In this document: in pieces, positions 38,114-49,618 of the stretch | Numbering within the stretch: the first letter of the stretch is position 1 | Layout of the letters: each line of letters begins with the position of its first letter | From: Auriscalpium vulgare | Taxonomy: Eukaryota > Basidiomycota > Agaricomycetes > Russulales > Auriscalpiaceae | Length of the DNA: 64,000 nt | NCBI GenBank assembly: GCA_019915015.1 | Contig: JAHBBC010000006.1 | Span: 1,364,001 to 1,428,000 of the forward strand | Direction: 5' to 3' | Position numbers and translations under genes: made by a program | Notes under the pieces: model-generated | The model's input: the letters and a program-made list of their open reading frames with translations, nothing else | What the model was told of the DNA's origin: nothing | Database searches by the model: none

Positions 38114-39828
38114 TTAGTAACCATAACTACTTTCTCGCTGGTACATCTCTGTGCTCGGTGATAAGTCCAAAAGGTCGCTAGGAACCCCTTCATTGTACTC
38201 GAAATCTATGAACGCGAGAGGACGTCCAGTACTGTAGCGCGATCCCAACCACGCGCGCAAAACGTCCGCAGTGTCGCCCCGAATATCCGCGCAGTGGAAC
38301 GTGAAGCGTCTCAGAAGCGGCACACACTGCCCAGGTTCGGTGTTTTCCAAGGAGGAGAGCGCGCATACAAGCGTCGTACCCGCCTCGCCGCCGGTATGAA
38401 TTTCCCCCATAAATGCGCCACGCCGCAAGATCGTGCACAACATGGCCTCGTCGACGACGGGGTGGCCGCAGCCAGAATCGACGCGGACGTTAAGCTGTCC
38501 CACAGATTCCAAGTTGATGGACTTGAGGAGGACACTGAGTACTTCGAGCTGGGGTGGCTGCTCATGTGTCCTCCATAGGAAGGCCATGTCAACGTCTGTT
38601 ATGCTTCCTCCGCCGTCTCCTTTACCGTTGATTTTGATGCCCTTGTCGGCTTCTCTTGCGTAGCCGTGGACTTGACATATGCAGAGCATATGAAAGGGAA
38701 TTTCGACGGTGCTCTTGAAGTACGACAGCAAGGTGGACAGGCCGCGGAGGGTGTCTTGCGTTGAAACGGCGTCCATGGCCGATTTGAGGTGCAGGCTGCG
38801 CAGCACAACCTCAGAGCACAGATGAAAGTGTGACAGAAAATGGATGATATCTAGGAACGGGCCGTCCAAGGTGCAGGATCTCAGATGTTCCAACGACACG
38901 CTGTGCTGCGGGGGAGACGTGGCCAAGGCTAACGGTGGGAGACACTTTGACAGCGTCAATTTTTGGAGGGCCGGCATCCTCCTGATGGCGTTGACCATGT
39001 CGTTGTAATTTTGGGGCACATATTACAACGACATGGTCAACGCCATCGGGAGGATGCCAACCAAGGAGAGAAGGTTATCGTAGAGGGTGGATGGCCAAGA
39101 GGCAGGGTAACACCCTGTAAGCGACAAATGGCGAAGAAGTGGCGCCTCATTGCCGAAGAAGGCTGGAGTCAGGGGTACGCTCCCGTATTCCGATAGTTTC
39201 AATGTGAGCGCATGCATTCGGGGTGCAGGGGATGCGAGCAGTTCCTCGGGGACAAAATCATCACCGTAGAGGGAGTCCGACTTGAGATTCAGGGTGTGAA
39301 CCCGGGGCATGGAGAGAGTGATGAGCTCGATTTGACGGCTGGTCGCATAGCGAGTCTTGTATTTCCGATCGAAATGAAATGACAGGTCCGCCGTTTTGCT
39401 GCGAAGAATCATCTCCTCGACGCAGGCGTCACTCATCTCCAATGAGATGCTTGTCCATAAGGTGGCGGTGTCGACTGCGATCTCTCTCCAGTGGTGGCAA
39501 ACGTGCGTGAAGTTCAACCATTCATGGAAGTCGCGGTAAATGGGCCAGTATTCGGATACGCGGTGCTATAGATCTACGCAGCACGCAAAGATGCGGGCGA
39601 GAATTTCTGGCGGTATGCGGTACACAGGGGTGAGCATGTTGCGACGGCGGGCCAGTTGGCAGGCCTGGCCAGGCGATGAGTCGTTTCTGTCCCTTTTTTG
39701 AGTGTCATGGTGTCTGTGACGAAGCCCATCGTATCATTAATATTGGGGAAAGTGCAGATATCAACGTACTCGGAAATCGCTTGAGCGTGCGTGGGATCAC
39801 CGAGATTGCACCAAGGAAGGTCTTGCAT
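38114..39828 (-). pseudogene. F-box/LRR paralog C, pseudogene
   Basis: Third paralog, broken at several points. The family N-terminus is at 39828 (MQDLPWCNLGDPTHAQAISE), then the frame shifts. The F-box half (YRIPPEILARIFACCVDL) meets an in-frame TAG at 39566-39568. The next stretch (LNFTHVCHHWREIAVDTATL and the first repeats) runs to an in-frame TAA at 39023-39025 inside a palindrome. The last 300 residues (38114-39019) continue in the same frame and match B closely (MPALQKLTLSKCLPPLALAT; GRPLAFIDFEYNEGVPSDLL). About 19 codons present in B are missing at the palindrome. The pieces stay in one frame between 39566 and 38114, so decay looks recent, or the terminal 301-codon piece is still translated. 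Confidence 0.8.
38973..39058. repeat. 37-bp inverted repeat with 12-bp spacer
   Basis: Left arm 38973-39009 and right arm 39022-39058 are reverse complements except for one transition; the spacer 39010-39021 is tttggggcacat. The left arm is ordinary coding sequence of the F-box family (minus strand, encoding NYNDMVNAIRRMP). The right arm is an inverted copy that replaces family sequence and introduces a stop. This is the product expected from template switching during replication. Confidence 0.95.
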
Positions 39829-40077
39829 GGGGGAACGGCTGCTGCGTTGCGGTTGCGACTTGCTGGTTGTCTGGAAGACAGTGGCAAACGAGACCCGCTG
39901 GCATGAGGCAGCGAACCGGCAGATGCCGCGTGAGCTTCATACGTCTTGGGCATAACCTTTGCCTTTCTCGAGTCTAAGCAAGACGGGTGGCTGGTAAGTA
40001 AGTACTGGGCGGAATCCGAACAGAGTGTCAGGCAGAGGTATCCTGCCGCACCGACCCAGCGCGCGCCGTTGCTTAAC

Positions 40078-40920
40078 CTAACCCGCCTTCCCCGCCTTCC
40101 CTTTCATCTTGAAGTAATCCACATGCAGCCCGCACTCCGTCTTCTCCTCACGCCCCGCCCAGCGCCCCGCTCGCTCGCCCGCGTCGCCCGCGCCGCTCTT
40201 CGCCGTGCTATGCCAGTCGCCGACGCTCTTGTAACCCGCGTCGAGCAGCCTGTTGCGCGGGACGCGGTGCTCCGCGACGTACCACTCGACAAGGTGGAAG
40301 TTCCACGCAAAGAGCGGGTTCAGCTTGAGCAGCCCGGTGGAGTCGACCTCGAGCGGCTGCAGTGACGCGCGCGCACCGCCCTGCGAGGCGCGTCGGCCCG
40401 TGATGACGGACTGGACGTGCAGCGCAGCGTACGCACGGCGCGCGGGCTCTACCTGCGGCACGCTGCTGTGTGAGATTGGCAGGGAGGGAATTCGCGGACA
40501 GAGACGGACCTTTACGGCGAAGTCGTACGCAGGTTCGTCGGTCTCCCACAGCCGCTCCCCGTGCATCCGCTCGAACTCCTCCACAGACTCACATCCCTCT
40601 GGTCTATAGATCGTCACGTCGACGCCGTACCTCCGCTTCACCTCCTCCACGAGCTCGTATGTTTCGGGGAAATGGTACAGCGTGTCGAGGAAGATGAGCG
40701 GCGGCGGGCTGCTCGTGAGTTTGGAGAGCATGTCGATTGCAACAAGGCCTGTGAGTCCAAACGCTGTGGTCTGGTACAAGTTTGGGAGGTAGTCGAGGGC
40801 CCACTGCAGGATCTCCTCCGGGCTGAGCGTGGAGAGGTATAGGTTGATGTTGTCGAGATCGTCCTTCGTCAAGGGGAGCTCAAGAGGCTTCGATAGGGCA
40901 GGAGGGTGAGGGGCAGTCAT
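40078..40920 (-). CDS. MET16: phosphoadenylyl-sulfate (PAPS) reductase
   Basis: Reduces PAPS to sulfite and adenosine 3',5'-bisphosphate using thioredoxin, in cytosolic sulfate assimilation. The ATG at 40920 opens MTAPHPPALSKPLELPLTKD. The nucleotide-binding motif is TTAFGLTGLVAIDMLSKL, followed by LIFLDTLYHFPETYELVEEV. After one intron (about 40449-40512) come VEPARRAYAALHVQSVITGR, RRASQGGARASLQPLEVD and LNPLFAWNFHLVEWYVAEH. The C-terminal catalytic motif is KTECGLHVDYF; its cysteine is the active-site residue that forms the thiosulfonate intermediate. All conserved elements of the fungal Met16 family are present. A 15-bp tandem repeat lies about 125-175 bases upstream of the start. Confidence 0.93.
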   Translation of the reverse strand: MTAPHPPALSKPLELPLTKDDLDNINLYLSTLSPEEILQWALDYLPNLYQTTAFGLTGLVAIDMLSKLTSSPPPLIFLDTLYHFPETYELVEEVKRRYGVDVTIYRPEGCESVEEFERMHGERLWETDEPAYDFAVKVRLCPRIPSLPISHSSVPQVEPARRAYAALHVQSVITGRRASQGGARASLQPLEVDSTGLLKLNPLFAWNFHLVEWYVAEHRVPRNRLLDAGYKSVGDWHSTAKSGAGDAGERAGRWAGREEKTECGLHVDYFKMKGKAGKAG

Positions 40921-41043
40921 CCTGGGTCGAGAAGTCGCGAAAAGAGAATTTCTGAAGTGCTGGGAAACATGGTGGGAGGACAAGTGCTGCACCTGACACG
41001 GCGCGATAATTGCGTCAGAGGCGATGACAAAGCTTCTAACGGA

Positions 41044-41096
41044 CGATGTATAGTAGTGCGATGTATAGTAGTGCGATGTATAGTAGTGCGATGTAT
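41044..41096. repeat. 15-bp tandem repeat upstream of PAPS reductase
   Basis: The unit cgatgtatagtagtg is repeated three times exactly (41044-41058, 41059-41073, 41074-41088), plus an 8-bp partial copy to 41096. It sits between the divergent-side promoter of the PAPS reductase (start 40920) and the 3' end of the ArfGAP gene (41191). Confidence 0.95.
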
Positions 41097-41190
41097 ATGC
41101 TACAAAGCTCATGAGAGTCTACACTCCGCGGGGTATACGATTAGACGTACAAGAGACCGTACAAGCCCTATAGTATTCCGCGCCCACAGC

Positions 41191-42722
41191 TCAGAACTCC
41201 TTCCAGTCATCCCAGTCGTCCGCCTTCTTGGTCGCCGTCGGAGCTGGAGCAGCCGCGGACCTGTTCGTGAGGCCGGAAGGTGGGGACGAATAATGGTCGT
41301 TGGACTGTCCACCATTCGAGTACTCCCCGAAGAAGTCGTCCTCCTCTTCGTCATTGTACAGCGATGAGTGCTCGTTGTAGTTCCCGCCGCCAGTCGAGAG
41401 CGAGTCGTACCCACTTCTCGACGGTCCCCCAACCCGCTCCCGCACACCAGCCACGACACCACCCACTTGATTCCCCACGTCGACACCGAGCTGCGACTTG
41501 CCCCACTGGTTCGCGGTCGTCGCCGCCTCGCCCGCGCGGCGCCCGGCCTCCGAGACGTATCCGCGCACATTGGCCTGGAAGTCCGGGTCTGTGACCTTCT
41601 CCACGCCGGGCTGGATGATGTTCTCGGACACCGCGCGTCCCGCGCCGACGACGGCGGACGAGAAGAGCGACCAGCCCTTGCTGAGCGCGCCGAGGGGGTT
41701 CTCCTGCAGCTCAGACAGCGACGGCGCAGCGCGCGATGTGAGCCCGAATGCAGGGTTGTCGGGCTGTGGAGACGGGGTGTTCCCGAAACCCTGGTACCGC
41801 CCGCCCTGCGACGGTGGGAGGTCCGCGGAGCGCGTGGCGTTGGCGGAGCCGAGGGTAGCAAAGTACGATTCGTTCGCGGTCTTCTGGTCCAGCGGGCCAC
41901 TGCTGTTGCCGAAGCCGGGGCTGGTGGGGTTGGAATATGAGAGCGACGCGGGCGATGCGGAGTCGCCGCGCAACGACGTGCCGGTGTTGGTGCGTGCGGA
42001 TGCGCGCGCTTTGCGCAGGCCCTGCGCGGAGGAGGGCCGTCCCGGTGAGCCGATGCTGCTGCCGGGCGAGGTGAAGTTATCAGGAGGGCTGGACGGGGAC
42101 CACGACTTTCCTTGCAGGTCGGCGTCGAGCTACGCAGTTGGCAGATGAATTAGACGATCCTCGCGCAGCGCGGGATAGGAACATGGCGCACCTTTTCGCG
42201 GTATTGGGTGGCGGCCCAGCTATGGTACTTGTCGTGGATGGGCATGCCTTCCTTGTACCCACCCACATCAGCGGGCTGGTACGCTTGCATGAATGCGACG
42301 AACGGCGCGTTCCCACCGATCTGCTCGAGAAGCCGATGGTGAGAAAGCAAGGAGAGTTCGGTGCCGTTGGAGAGCTAACCTTCATGCGGCGCACTTGCTC
42401 GTCCTGCCATGTATCCATCGAGACCGAGCGCACGAAGCTGATTGGAGACGCTCGCCAGCAGGTTTGATGGAGAGGGGTTTGCGGCCATACCTGATGTGCA
42501 CGCCGAAGCCCCTGTGTATTCCGGCACATTGTAGGCATATGAAGACAGCGAAGCTAGACGCACGGTAAGTCGGGGGAATATCTGGATGAGAACGAGGCGG
42601 GCTGACCTGAGAGAAGCCCATTGTGGATTGGGGCCGCCGCAGTCGACGCAGTTTCTGTTTTTGAGATCGTCCCGCTTTATGAGCTCCTGGAGCGTGCGTT
42701 TGGCTGCAGCTTGGTCGGACAT
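41191..42722 (-). CDS. GCS1: ArfGAP, GCS1/ArfGAP1 type
   Basis: GTPase-activating protein for Arf1 in Golgi-ER and post-Golgi vesicle traffic. Exon 1 (ATG at 42722) encodes MSDQAAAKRTLQELIKRDD and the first zinc pair CVDCGGPNPQWASL. Exon 2 gives FAVFICLQCAGIHRGFGVHI, completing C-x2-C-x16-C-x2-C. The next exon gives SFVRSVSMDTWQDEQVRRMK, which includes the catalytic arginine region. GGNAPFVAFMQAYQ and HDKYHSWAATQYREK close the domain. The tail has ALPS-like amphipathic segments rich in Ser/Gly, such as GALSKGWSLFSSAVVGAGRA and QPGVEKVTDPDFQANVRGYV. It ends in the acidic-aromatic motif DDWDDWKEF, typical of Gcs1. Five exons. Confidence 0.92.
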
Positions 42723-43414
42723 TGTGGTGAAGACGAGGGACGTGTGCAACTTGCTGGCAGGCGTCGGCGCACGCGTGGGAAGATGGGGGCGTCACTCCGT
42801 CGAGATGTCCCAGTCGCGCTGTCCTCCGTCCCAACACTCTCCGTGGACGATCGTCACTGCTGAAGCGCGCAGTTACCAGCTGGCGGCGGGCCCTGCGTGG
42901 CGGCGAGCTCACGGTGTGCAGGTGGCGGACGAGGCGCACGGGGCGTGTATGCAAGCTCGGGAGGAAATGGCAGGATGAACCCTGGGGAGCGGGGATGTTC
43001 TCACCTTGCTGGGTGAATGCGGCGGGCGCGCTAAGGAACGGGTGGGAACGCGCTGTGGATTTGCAACGCGCTCGCCGTCGTTGCGCCCGGCTGCCGCGTC
43101 TGGCCTTCCGTCGCTCCGTATGCCGTGTCCCTGCTTGCCTCGCGCTCTCACCACCGCCCCAGAGACAGCACCTGGCCCCCTCCTCCACTATCATATCAGA
43201 TAGTTGCCCGCGCCTCGACTGTCTCGGCAGCGATCCCGCACCCGCGCGTTTCCCCACCGTTCACAGCGTCATATCCGCTCGATACACGGACATCCGGACG
43301 TGAGAAGCCTGCACAGGCCCCAGGTATACAAGTCGCCACACCATTGCAGCACGCCACCCGTCCACTTGACTCTCGCGGCGCGTCTGCTCACTTGTCCGCT
43401 CCCCCCATACCACC
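42723..43414. other. divergent intergenic region, 692 bp
   Basis: Shared upstream region of the ArfGAP gene (-) and the velvet gene (+). GC-rich with pyrimidine-rich stretches near 43100-43420. No gene or repeat was supported. Confidence 0.5.
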
Positions 43415-45596
43415 ATGATTCAGAAGCTCAACGGACGCCACGGGAGCACAGCGGTAGCGCCATACCGCCAGTCCACTCGCGAGAGCAGCGACGCTCCCGA
43501 CAGCTGGGGAATGTGGGTCAACCGCAGGTCCGTAACCGCCCTCTTCCACGAAGTCACTGAAGCCAATCACGCCGGCCGCAGGTTCTACTCGCTCGAGGTC
43601 GTCCAGCAGCCCATAAGGGCACGAATGTGTGGCTTTGGGGATAAAGTACGCGCCTCCAGTCTGGGTATCTGGCGTTCCGTTGATCGTCTGCCTCTGTGCT
43701 CTGCTATGGTAGGACCGACGTCCACTAGCTCCAGCAACAGTGGCCAAGGTGGTAGTCAGAAACGACGATGACAGTCTAGTAGACGACGAGTACGTTCACG
43801 CCCTGTTCTCATGATTATTATTTCCAATGTTGCCCATGTCCAGTGACATAGACTGCTCCTTCTTCCTCGTAACTGCCGACTTATGGTCATCAGACGGAAC
43901 AGCGGAGAGGAACCTCGTTCTACACCCCACGTCGTCCGATCGTTACATCACTGCGCATGCAGCGAAGAAACGACGCCCAAACCCGCATGTCCCGCCGGAC
44001 CTGCCACCCAATTCAACAGCTGCGTCTCCCAGGCCGTCCAGGTATCCCAAGCTCGCTAGTGGCGATGCACAGGTGCGCCCTCCCTTCTCGCTCACACGCG
44101 ACGCCTGGCACCCATTTATTTCCTCATTCAGAACCAGTCTGCTGCCCTCGGTTCAGAATACATCGTCGACGGGTACCCTTATCCTCACACGCAACGGACG
44201 TCCGACTCGGATTCCATCACCCTGCACCCTGCACCGTCATCCTACAACGCGCTCCCGGACAATGCGGAGTGGGCATATGGCGTGCCCGCCGCAGGGCCGT
44301 CGTCGTACGAGCCCGCGCCGCCCAGCCTCGCGACGCTCATGTCGCCGTCAGACACCGGCAGCGCAACGGGCGAGGCGTCCGGCGCGCCTTGGCACACTGC
44401 CACAGCATCAGCCGCCGATGACGCGACGTATCGTTCCTGGGGCGTGACCGCCGCCCCCTACAACGCGCTCGACAATCTTGCTTCCGCGGCGACGGCGACT
44501 AGCGCGTCTTTCGAATCGGCGATGGGCAACGTGCCCTCCAGCCCGCAGAGCGCGTTGCCAGAGTACGGAAGCATCGAGCTCCGCGACCCCCACGCCCCCG
44601 CATGGACGCAGCCCGGCTCTCCGGCGCCGCCCGCCGGTACTTACGCGCCCACTGCGGGCGCGCGGCCGGGCACGAGCGCAGGCATACCCGCGCCCACGCT
44701 GGATACCGCGTCGGCAGGCATGGCGGCGGGCCCGCAAAACCCGCCGTACGGCGAGTCGATGTACGCTTCGTATGGCCAGCCACGTGTACGCGACACCGCG
44801 ACACCCGCCGCGGACCCGGCGGGCTCGCCGACGACAAGCAACAGCATCCCGCCGCTCCCAAACCACACATACACGCGTACGCTCGTCGGCCCGCTGTCTG
44901 CGAACGCATCCCGCCTGCTCGACGAGCACCGCAAGCCGGGTGTGTTCTTTCTCTTCCAGGATCTCTCGGTGCGCACGGAAGGTTAGTGCGGCAGCACCTC
45001 GCTTTGCCCGGGACCGCACACTAATAGCCCAATTCCTCGTGTCCTTTTGTTTGCAAATGACTAGGGAGTTTTCGCCTGCGGCTGCGGCTCATGAACGTCG
45101 GCGCGTAAGCACACGCTATTGTCCGCTACTCTGGGCAGCTGAGCGCCCCCCCGACGGCTGACTGACCCCCCCTCCTTGCCTTACTGCTGTCTTTGTATTG
45201 ACAGGCCCCCTGCCCCCGAGCCCGGTGCGGTGCAGGTGCACACGACCGTGTCGGCAGTGCTCGCGCAGACGTTCACGGAGCCGTTTGACGTGTACTCTGC
45301 GAAACGCTTCCCCGGGGTCCCAGGTAAGCCCAACACATCATCCCATCACCGATCGTGCTGCGCGCCGCACATATCTGACTCGAGCCCCTGTTCTCCCTCC
45401 AGATACGACGGCATTGTCCATAGCTCTTGGTAACCAGGGCCAAAAGCTTCCATTGGTGAGTGGGGCGGCGGTGCCCGCCGTCATTGAACTCTGACTGATG
45501 GCTGTGCGTCAGCGTAACCGCAATGGCTCAAGACAGCAAGGCCGCCGACGGCGGCGCGGTGACTCGGACGGGTCAGACGAGTCGGACGGCGTCTGA
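43415..45596 (+). CDS. velB: velvet regulator, VelB type
   Basis: Velvet proteins are fungal DNA-binding regulators coupling development with secondary metabolism; VelB pairs with VeA or VosA. Exon 1 starts MIQKLNGRHGSTAVAPYRQS, and the velvet domain begins RRFYSLEVVQQPIRARMCGF. The next exons give GDKDRRPLAP, VAKVVVRNDDDSLVDD and DIDCSFFLVTADLWSSDGTA. The domain is then interrupted by about 250 disordered Ala/Ser/Pro-rich residues. It resumes with NHTYTRTLVGPLSANASRLL, KPGVFFLFQDLSVRTEGTF, RLRLRLMNVG, AQTFTEPFDVYSAKRFPGVP and DTTALSIALGNQGQKLPL. An interrupted velvet domain is a VelB feature. Stop TGA is at 45594-45596. The exon pattern between about 43940 and 44130 is uncertain: the frame must change there, probably through two introns. 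Confidence 0.87.
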
Positions 45597-45781
45597 TAGC
45601 TGTTCGTCGGAAACCCTGTTCCCTGTTCCTTGCTGTGCCCCCGATCTCAGACGGACTTTCCTTGTACATTCCTAGCTAGAGCCTTTAGACTTGTCACACC
45701 AGAAGTCTGCTGCTGTTTTCGCGTTTATTATTTTCTCATGTGTGGTGCAAATGTAGCGTCAGATGAATAATAAGATGTGCA

Positions 45782-48700
45782 CTAATGCCGGTCCTCCGGA
45801 TTCTCGATCATCTCCTGCCGCTGCTCCCGCGCACGCAGCCGGAAGCTAAAGGCCTTAACCACCTCCACGGCCTTAGGGCACTGCTCGTGGATCTCGCGGA
45901 GAGCCCGTTTGGCGACGTGCGCCTCGTCCTCCTCGTCTGGCTGCGGCGGAGGCCGGACTGCTCCTAGCGGTAACACCGGCTGGATGGCCCGACCAGTGAG
46001 CAGATGCTCCAGCACTGAGCTCAATAACCGCACAACTGCGGCATGTGGGCGCCACAGGTTCCACGACGGGGAGATTTGATGCAATATATGCAGCGAGTGC
46101 GCAAAGTCGTCCTCGCGCTCGGGCGGCGGGTTCAGGTCACCCTTGGCGTGCAGCTCGGCGATGGCGACTGTTTGAGCACGACGTATCGGTGAGAAGTTCA
46201 TGATGGGCGGTGCGGGTTCCACCGCATCCGGGTCTTCGTCCTCAAGCGGGGCCGCGTCCTCAAACGTCAGAGGTGATGGCGGTGAGTCAGATCGTTCGGC
46301 GATAATGTGCTGCGACTTCTCCTGGTATGGCAGGATTACGCGCTCCAATATTTGAAACGCGTGCAGCGGCCGGCCAGCACGGATGAGTACAACGACCAGG
46401 TGGTTCCAGTTGTGCGAGTCAAACGCGAAGCCGAGCTGCTTTAGCTCGTTCCAGGTCTGGGCGATCTCGTCATGAAACCCTGCCGACGACAGGGAGTCCA
46501 TGTAAATGGACAGCGAGAGGCAGAGTATGTTTGTCTTGCGCTGGAGGTCTTTACGCGGGGGCTCGTTGAAGCCCTCGAACAGGAGGTCCACATGGTGGGA
46601 CCGCTTGCCTAGGTCCAGGATTTGTGCCCAGAGCTCGCGCACGGTGTCGACATTCCCGACCCTCCGATACGCATGGAGCAGCAAGGTGAGAGTGAGTAGA
46701 CTTGGCTCGCCGCCGGAGTCCAAGATCTCCTGGAAGTATTTCTCCACCTCCTCAGGCTGTGCGTTGCGCGAGAACAGCGTCATCAGAGGGCCGTAGAGAT
46801 GTTCGTATCCGGATCTTCGTCGGTGGGACGGGTCCAGCCATGTCCGAGTCCCAGGATCCTGAGCCATAAGCGATGCAAGGAACTCCTGGGCCAGCTCTAT
46901 GCTCTCTTGACTGCCATCATTAGCATACGCGTTCAAAATGGCGCCGAATGTGATTGACGTGGGCTGGATGCCACGAGCAAGCATGTCGTCGTACACTTCC
47001 TTGGCTTTGTACTTGTTCCCCTGACGCAGGTACCCCGCCATGATGATGGTCAGCGCGTACGCGTTGACCTGCAGGCCCGTTTCCCACTGCTGCGACAGCG
47101 TGTCCAGCTCGCGGAACACATTCGTAGCGACATCCATCAACCCCGAATCGCACGCAGATTGGATGAGCAGGGAAAACGTGTGCAGCGTGGGGCGCACGCC
47201 TGTGTCCTCGATCTTCTCGAACACGTCGGCAACGACCTTGAACGGAGCGCCAAGCAGAACGTAGGCCTTGAGTAAGATGTTGTATACGTCGATTCGAGGG
47301 CGGTATTGGCGATTACGGGACGAGCGCATGTAATCAAAAGCGCGGATAACGCCTTTCCAAGAGCCTGCTTCCGCATGCGCGCCCATAAGAGCTGCAATCA
47401 TCTGTCTGTCCGGACGGATGCCTTCGGAGATGGCGCGCCTGTAGATGGACTCGGCGGCCACCGGATCGCGTCGCGCTGCCAGCATGGTGATGATGTTGGT
47501 GTAGGTCACCACCTGCGGAGGCAGGCCCGCGCGGCGCATCTGCTCCAAGACCATGGCGACGATGTCGACCTCCCCACGGGATGCAAAGCTTGTGACGATG
47601 ACATCAAAGACGTGGCGGTCGGGGGTGAAGCCACGCTTCGACATCTTCTCTAGCCACTCGTTCATGCCGTCCAGGTCGCGATTCCGAGCATGGGCCATGA
47701 TGACCGCGGTGTAGTGTTGGATTGTGGGTTTGTGCCGGCTTTTGCGATCCTTAGGGAAGTAATTGTAGAACAGACGAACAACGGTGGCCGTGTCGCCCCC
47801 GACGGCGTGTGCCTGCAAGCGCATACCTATGTCGGCACGGCCAACATTCTTGATCTTCTCCAAGGACTCGAACATCTCCTCTGCGCGCCTGACTTCGCCT
47901 TGCTGGGCAAAGAGGTGTAACCCAGTGGCAAAGAACGTCTGCTTGTCATCGTTGATTTCTTTCTGAAACGCGTCCGAGGACAGTCCGGAAAAGAGCGTGT
48001 TCGCAAGCTCGAAGGCCTTTGCGCGGACGAGAGAGCGGACAAGAGATAGCTGCAGAAAGAATCGAACGGGCAGACCTTGCCGGTCCATCTCCTTGCAGAT
48101 ATCCAGGGCATCTTCGGGAACTCGATTCGCTATGAGCTGCGTGACAAGCACCTCTGCCATTCGTAGCCGCGAGGTCTTGTCATCCCGTTCCCGTCGGCCA
48201 GCTAAGACCGCTGCAGGAAGCTCGATCTCCTGCAGTAATCGGAACACAGCATCCCTAACAGAGAGGACGTCGGCATCTTCATGACCGCGAAAGTGGTGAT
48301 CTTCGAGGCAGCGCCCCACCGTCTGCCAATACGATACGATGAAGTCCAAAACGGCAACGGGACCCCTGGCGCGATAAAGCGCTTGGAACATGCTCTCGTA
48401 CGTCCGCAGCTCGAAAGGCAGAGGGGGACCGGTTCCTCGGATCTCATGCATTTGTGAGAACGTCTTCGTCGCCCCCGGCACGTCCCCCGACAGCGCGCCG
48501 ACCCGCGCCCAGAGACACATACGATGGACATCCTCGGAAGACCGCGGTATGGCCACGGCATCGGCACCTTCCAAAAGGTGTCGGAAGCGCACTGTCCACT
48601 TGTCCAATTCGTCTTGGGTCGGCCGTGCTTGCTCCAATGCCGACAGCGCGCGGTCGATGAACGGTAAGAGCGCGTCCAAACGCGTGGCTATCGGTGCGTC

Positions 48701-49296
48701 TCGTTCGCGAAGCTCTGAGAAGCTGTCCCAAGCGAGATCCAGGGGTACAGGCCGCAGTTGACCTGGTAATGGGTCTCCCTGGACGAAGCGGTCGACAATT
48801 TGATATGCATCCATGCGCGGGGAAGCCTTCGTGACATACTGCGCGCTGGAGGACGCATGCCGGATCTGCATGCCGTAGGGGGTTTGCGGGGGCTGGTGGG
48901 AGGAATGGGTGCGGGGTTGCATCGCATACGCAGCAGCAGGGTGACGTCGTGGCGGATGTCGAGGAGAATGCAGTGCGTTGGGATTCGCACACCGACAAGC
49001 AGAACCTGCTTCGAAGAAAGGTAATGGGGTGGGCGCAATAATGAGCTCACGCTGTGCGTTGTGAAATGGAACAAACAAGGCGCACCATGAGGCTCGCAGA
49101 GCCATCCCGAGTGCTGAATCCAATCAGACTCAGGCTGCGCCTTCTCCTTCCCCTTTAGGCGCTTGAAATGTGAGGCTACGACATCCTGCGATGCGAGCTT
49201 TTGCAGCACGGGGTGCATGGAGGAACGGACGGCAAGGAGGGACCGTGACGAGGTTGCCGAGCTGGACAGTAGGCCGTTGAGGAACGGCTCGACCAT
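45782..49296 (-). CDS. large pentatricopeptide repeat (PPR) protein
   Basis: Organelle RNA-binding helical-repeat protein of about 1,140 residues. Exon 1 starts at the ATG at 49296 (MVEPFLNGLLSSSATSSRSL), a Ser/Arg-rich, presequence-like N-terminus. One intron (about 49000-49085) joins HSGWLCEPH to AGSACRCANPNALHSPRHPP. The rest is a single long exon. PPR units run across the middle, such as YTAVIMAHARNRDLDGMNEW, FDVIVTSFASRGEVDIVAMV, YTNIITMLAARRDPVAAESI, YNILLKAYVLLGAPFKVVAD and YALTIIMAGYLRQGNKYKAK. They mark a 35-residue repeat with the usual G-x-x-P at the end. Likely role: maturation or translation of mitochondrial transcripts; the target cannot be read from the sequence. Stop TAG at 45782. 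Confidence 0.88.
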
Positions 49297-49618
49297 CACC
49301 TCCTGCGCGCAAAACCGATACGCCTTGCAGATAAACTGGATGACGATACATTCAGCGCGTCGTGGCCGTGTCAGATAGACAAGCACATACCTGAACGCTG
49401 GCGTGAACGGTGACTGAGAATTGTCGACGCGCTCGCCCGTCCGACACCGGTGACCGCGGCAAACGCCGGTACACGTGATGCACAGGAAGCCCAGGCTGCG
49501 GATCTAGTCTCCCTTGCGGAACCAGACCAGCGACGCGACGCGCTTCCTCGACCGCCTCCGTTCTGGTGCGTATACGACAATTGCGGCGACGGCGACATGT
49601 GTTCATTTTCGCAGAACA
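49297..49618. other. divergent intergenic region, 322 bp
   Basis: Shared promoter region of the PPR gene (-) and the GNAT gene (+). No further gene or repeat was seen. Confidence 0.45.

Noticed and set aside
38973..39058. Hairpin as a terminator or microRNA precursor
   Set aside because: It lies inside a coding paralog and its arm is the inverted copy of that coding sequence, so a replication error explains it better.
39023..39060. Intron removing the palindrome in F-box paralog C
   Set aside because: A GT and an AG flank it, but the donor is phase 0 and the acceptor phase 2, so splicing would not restore the frame.
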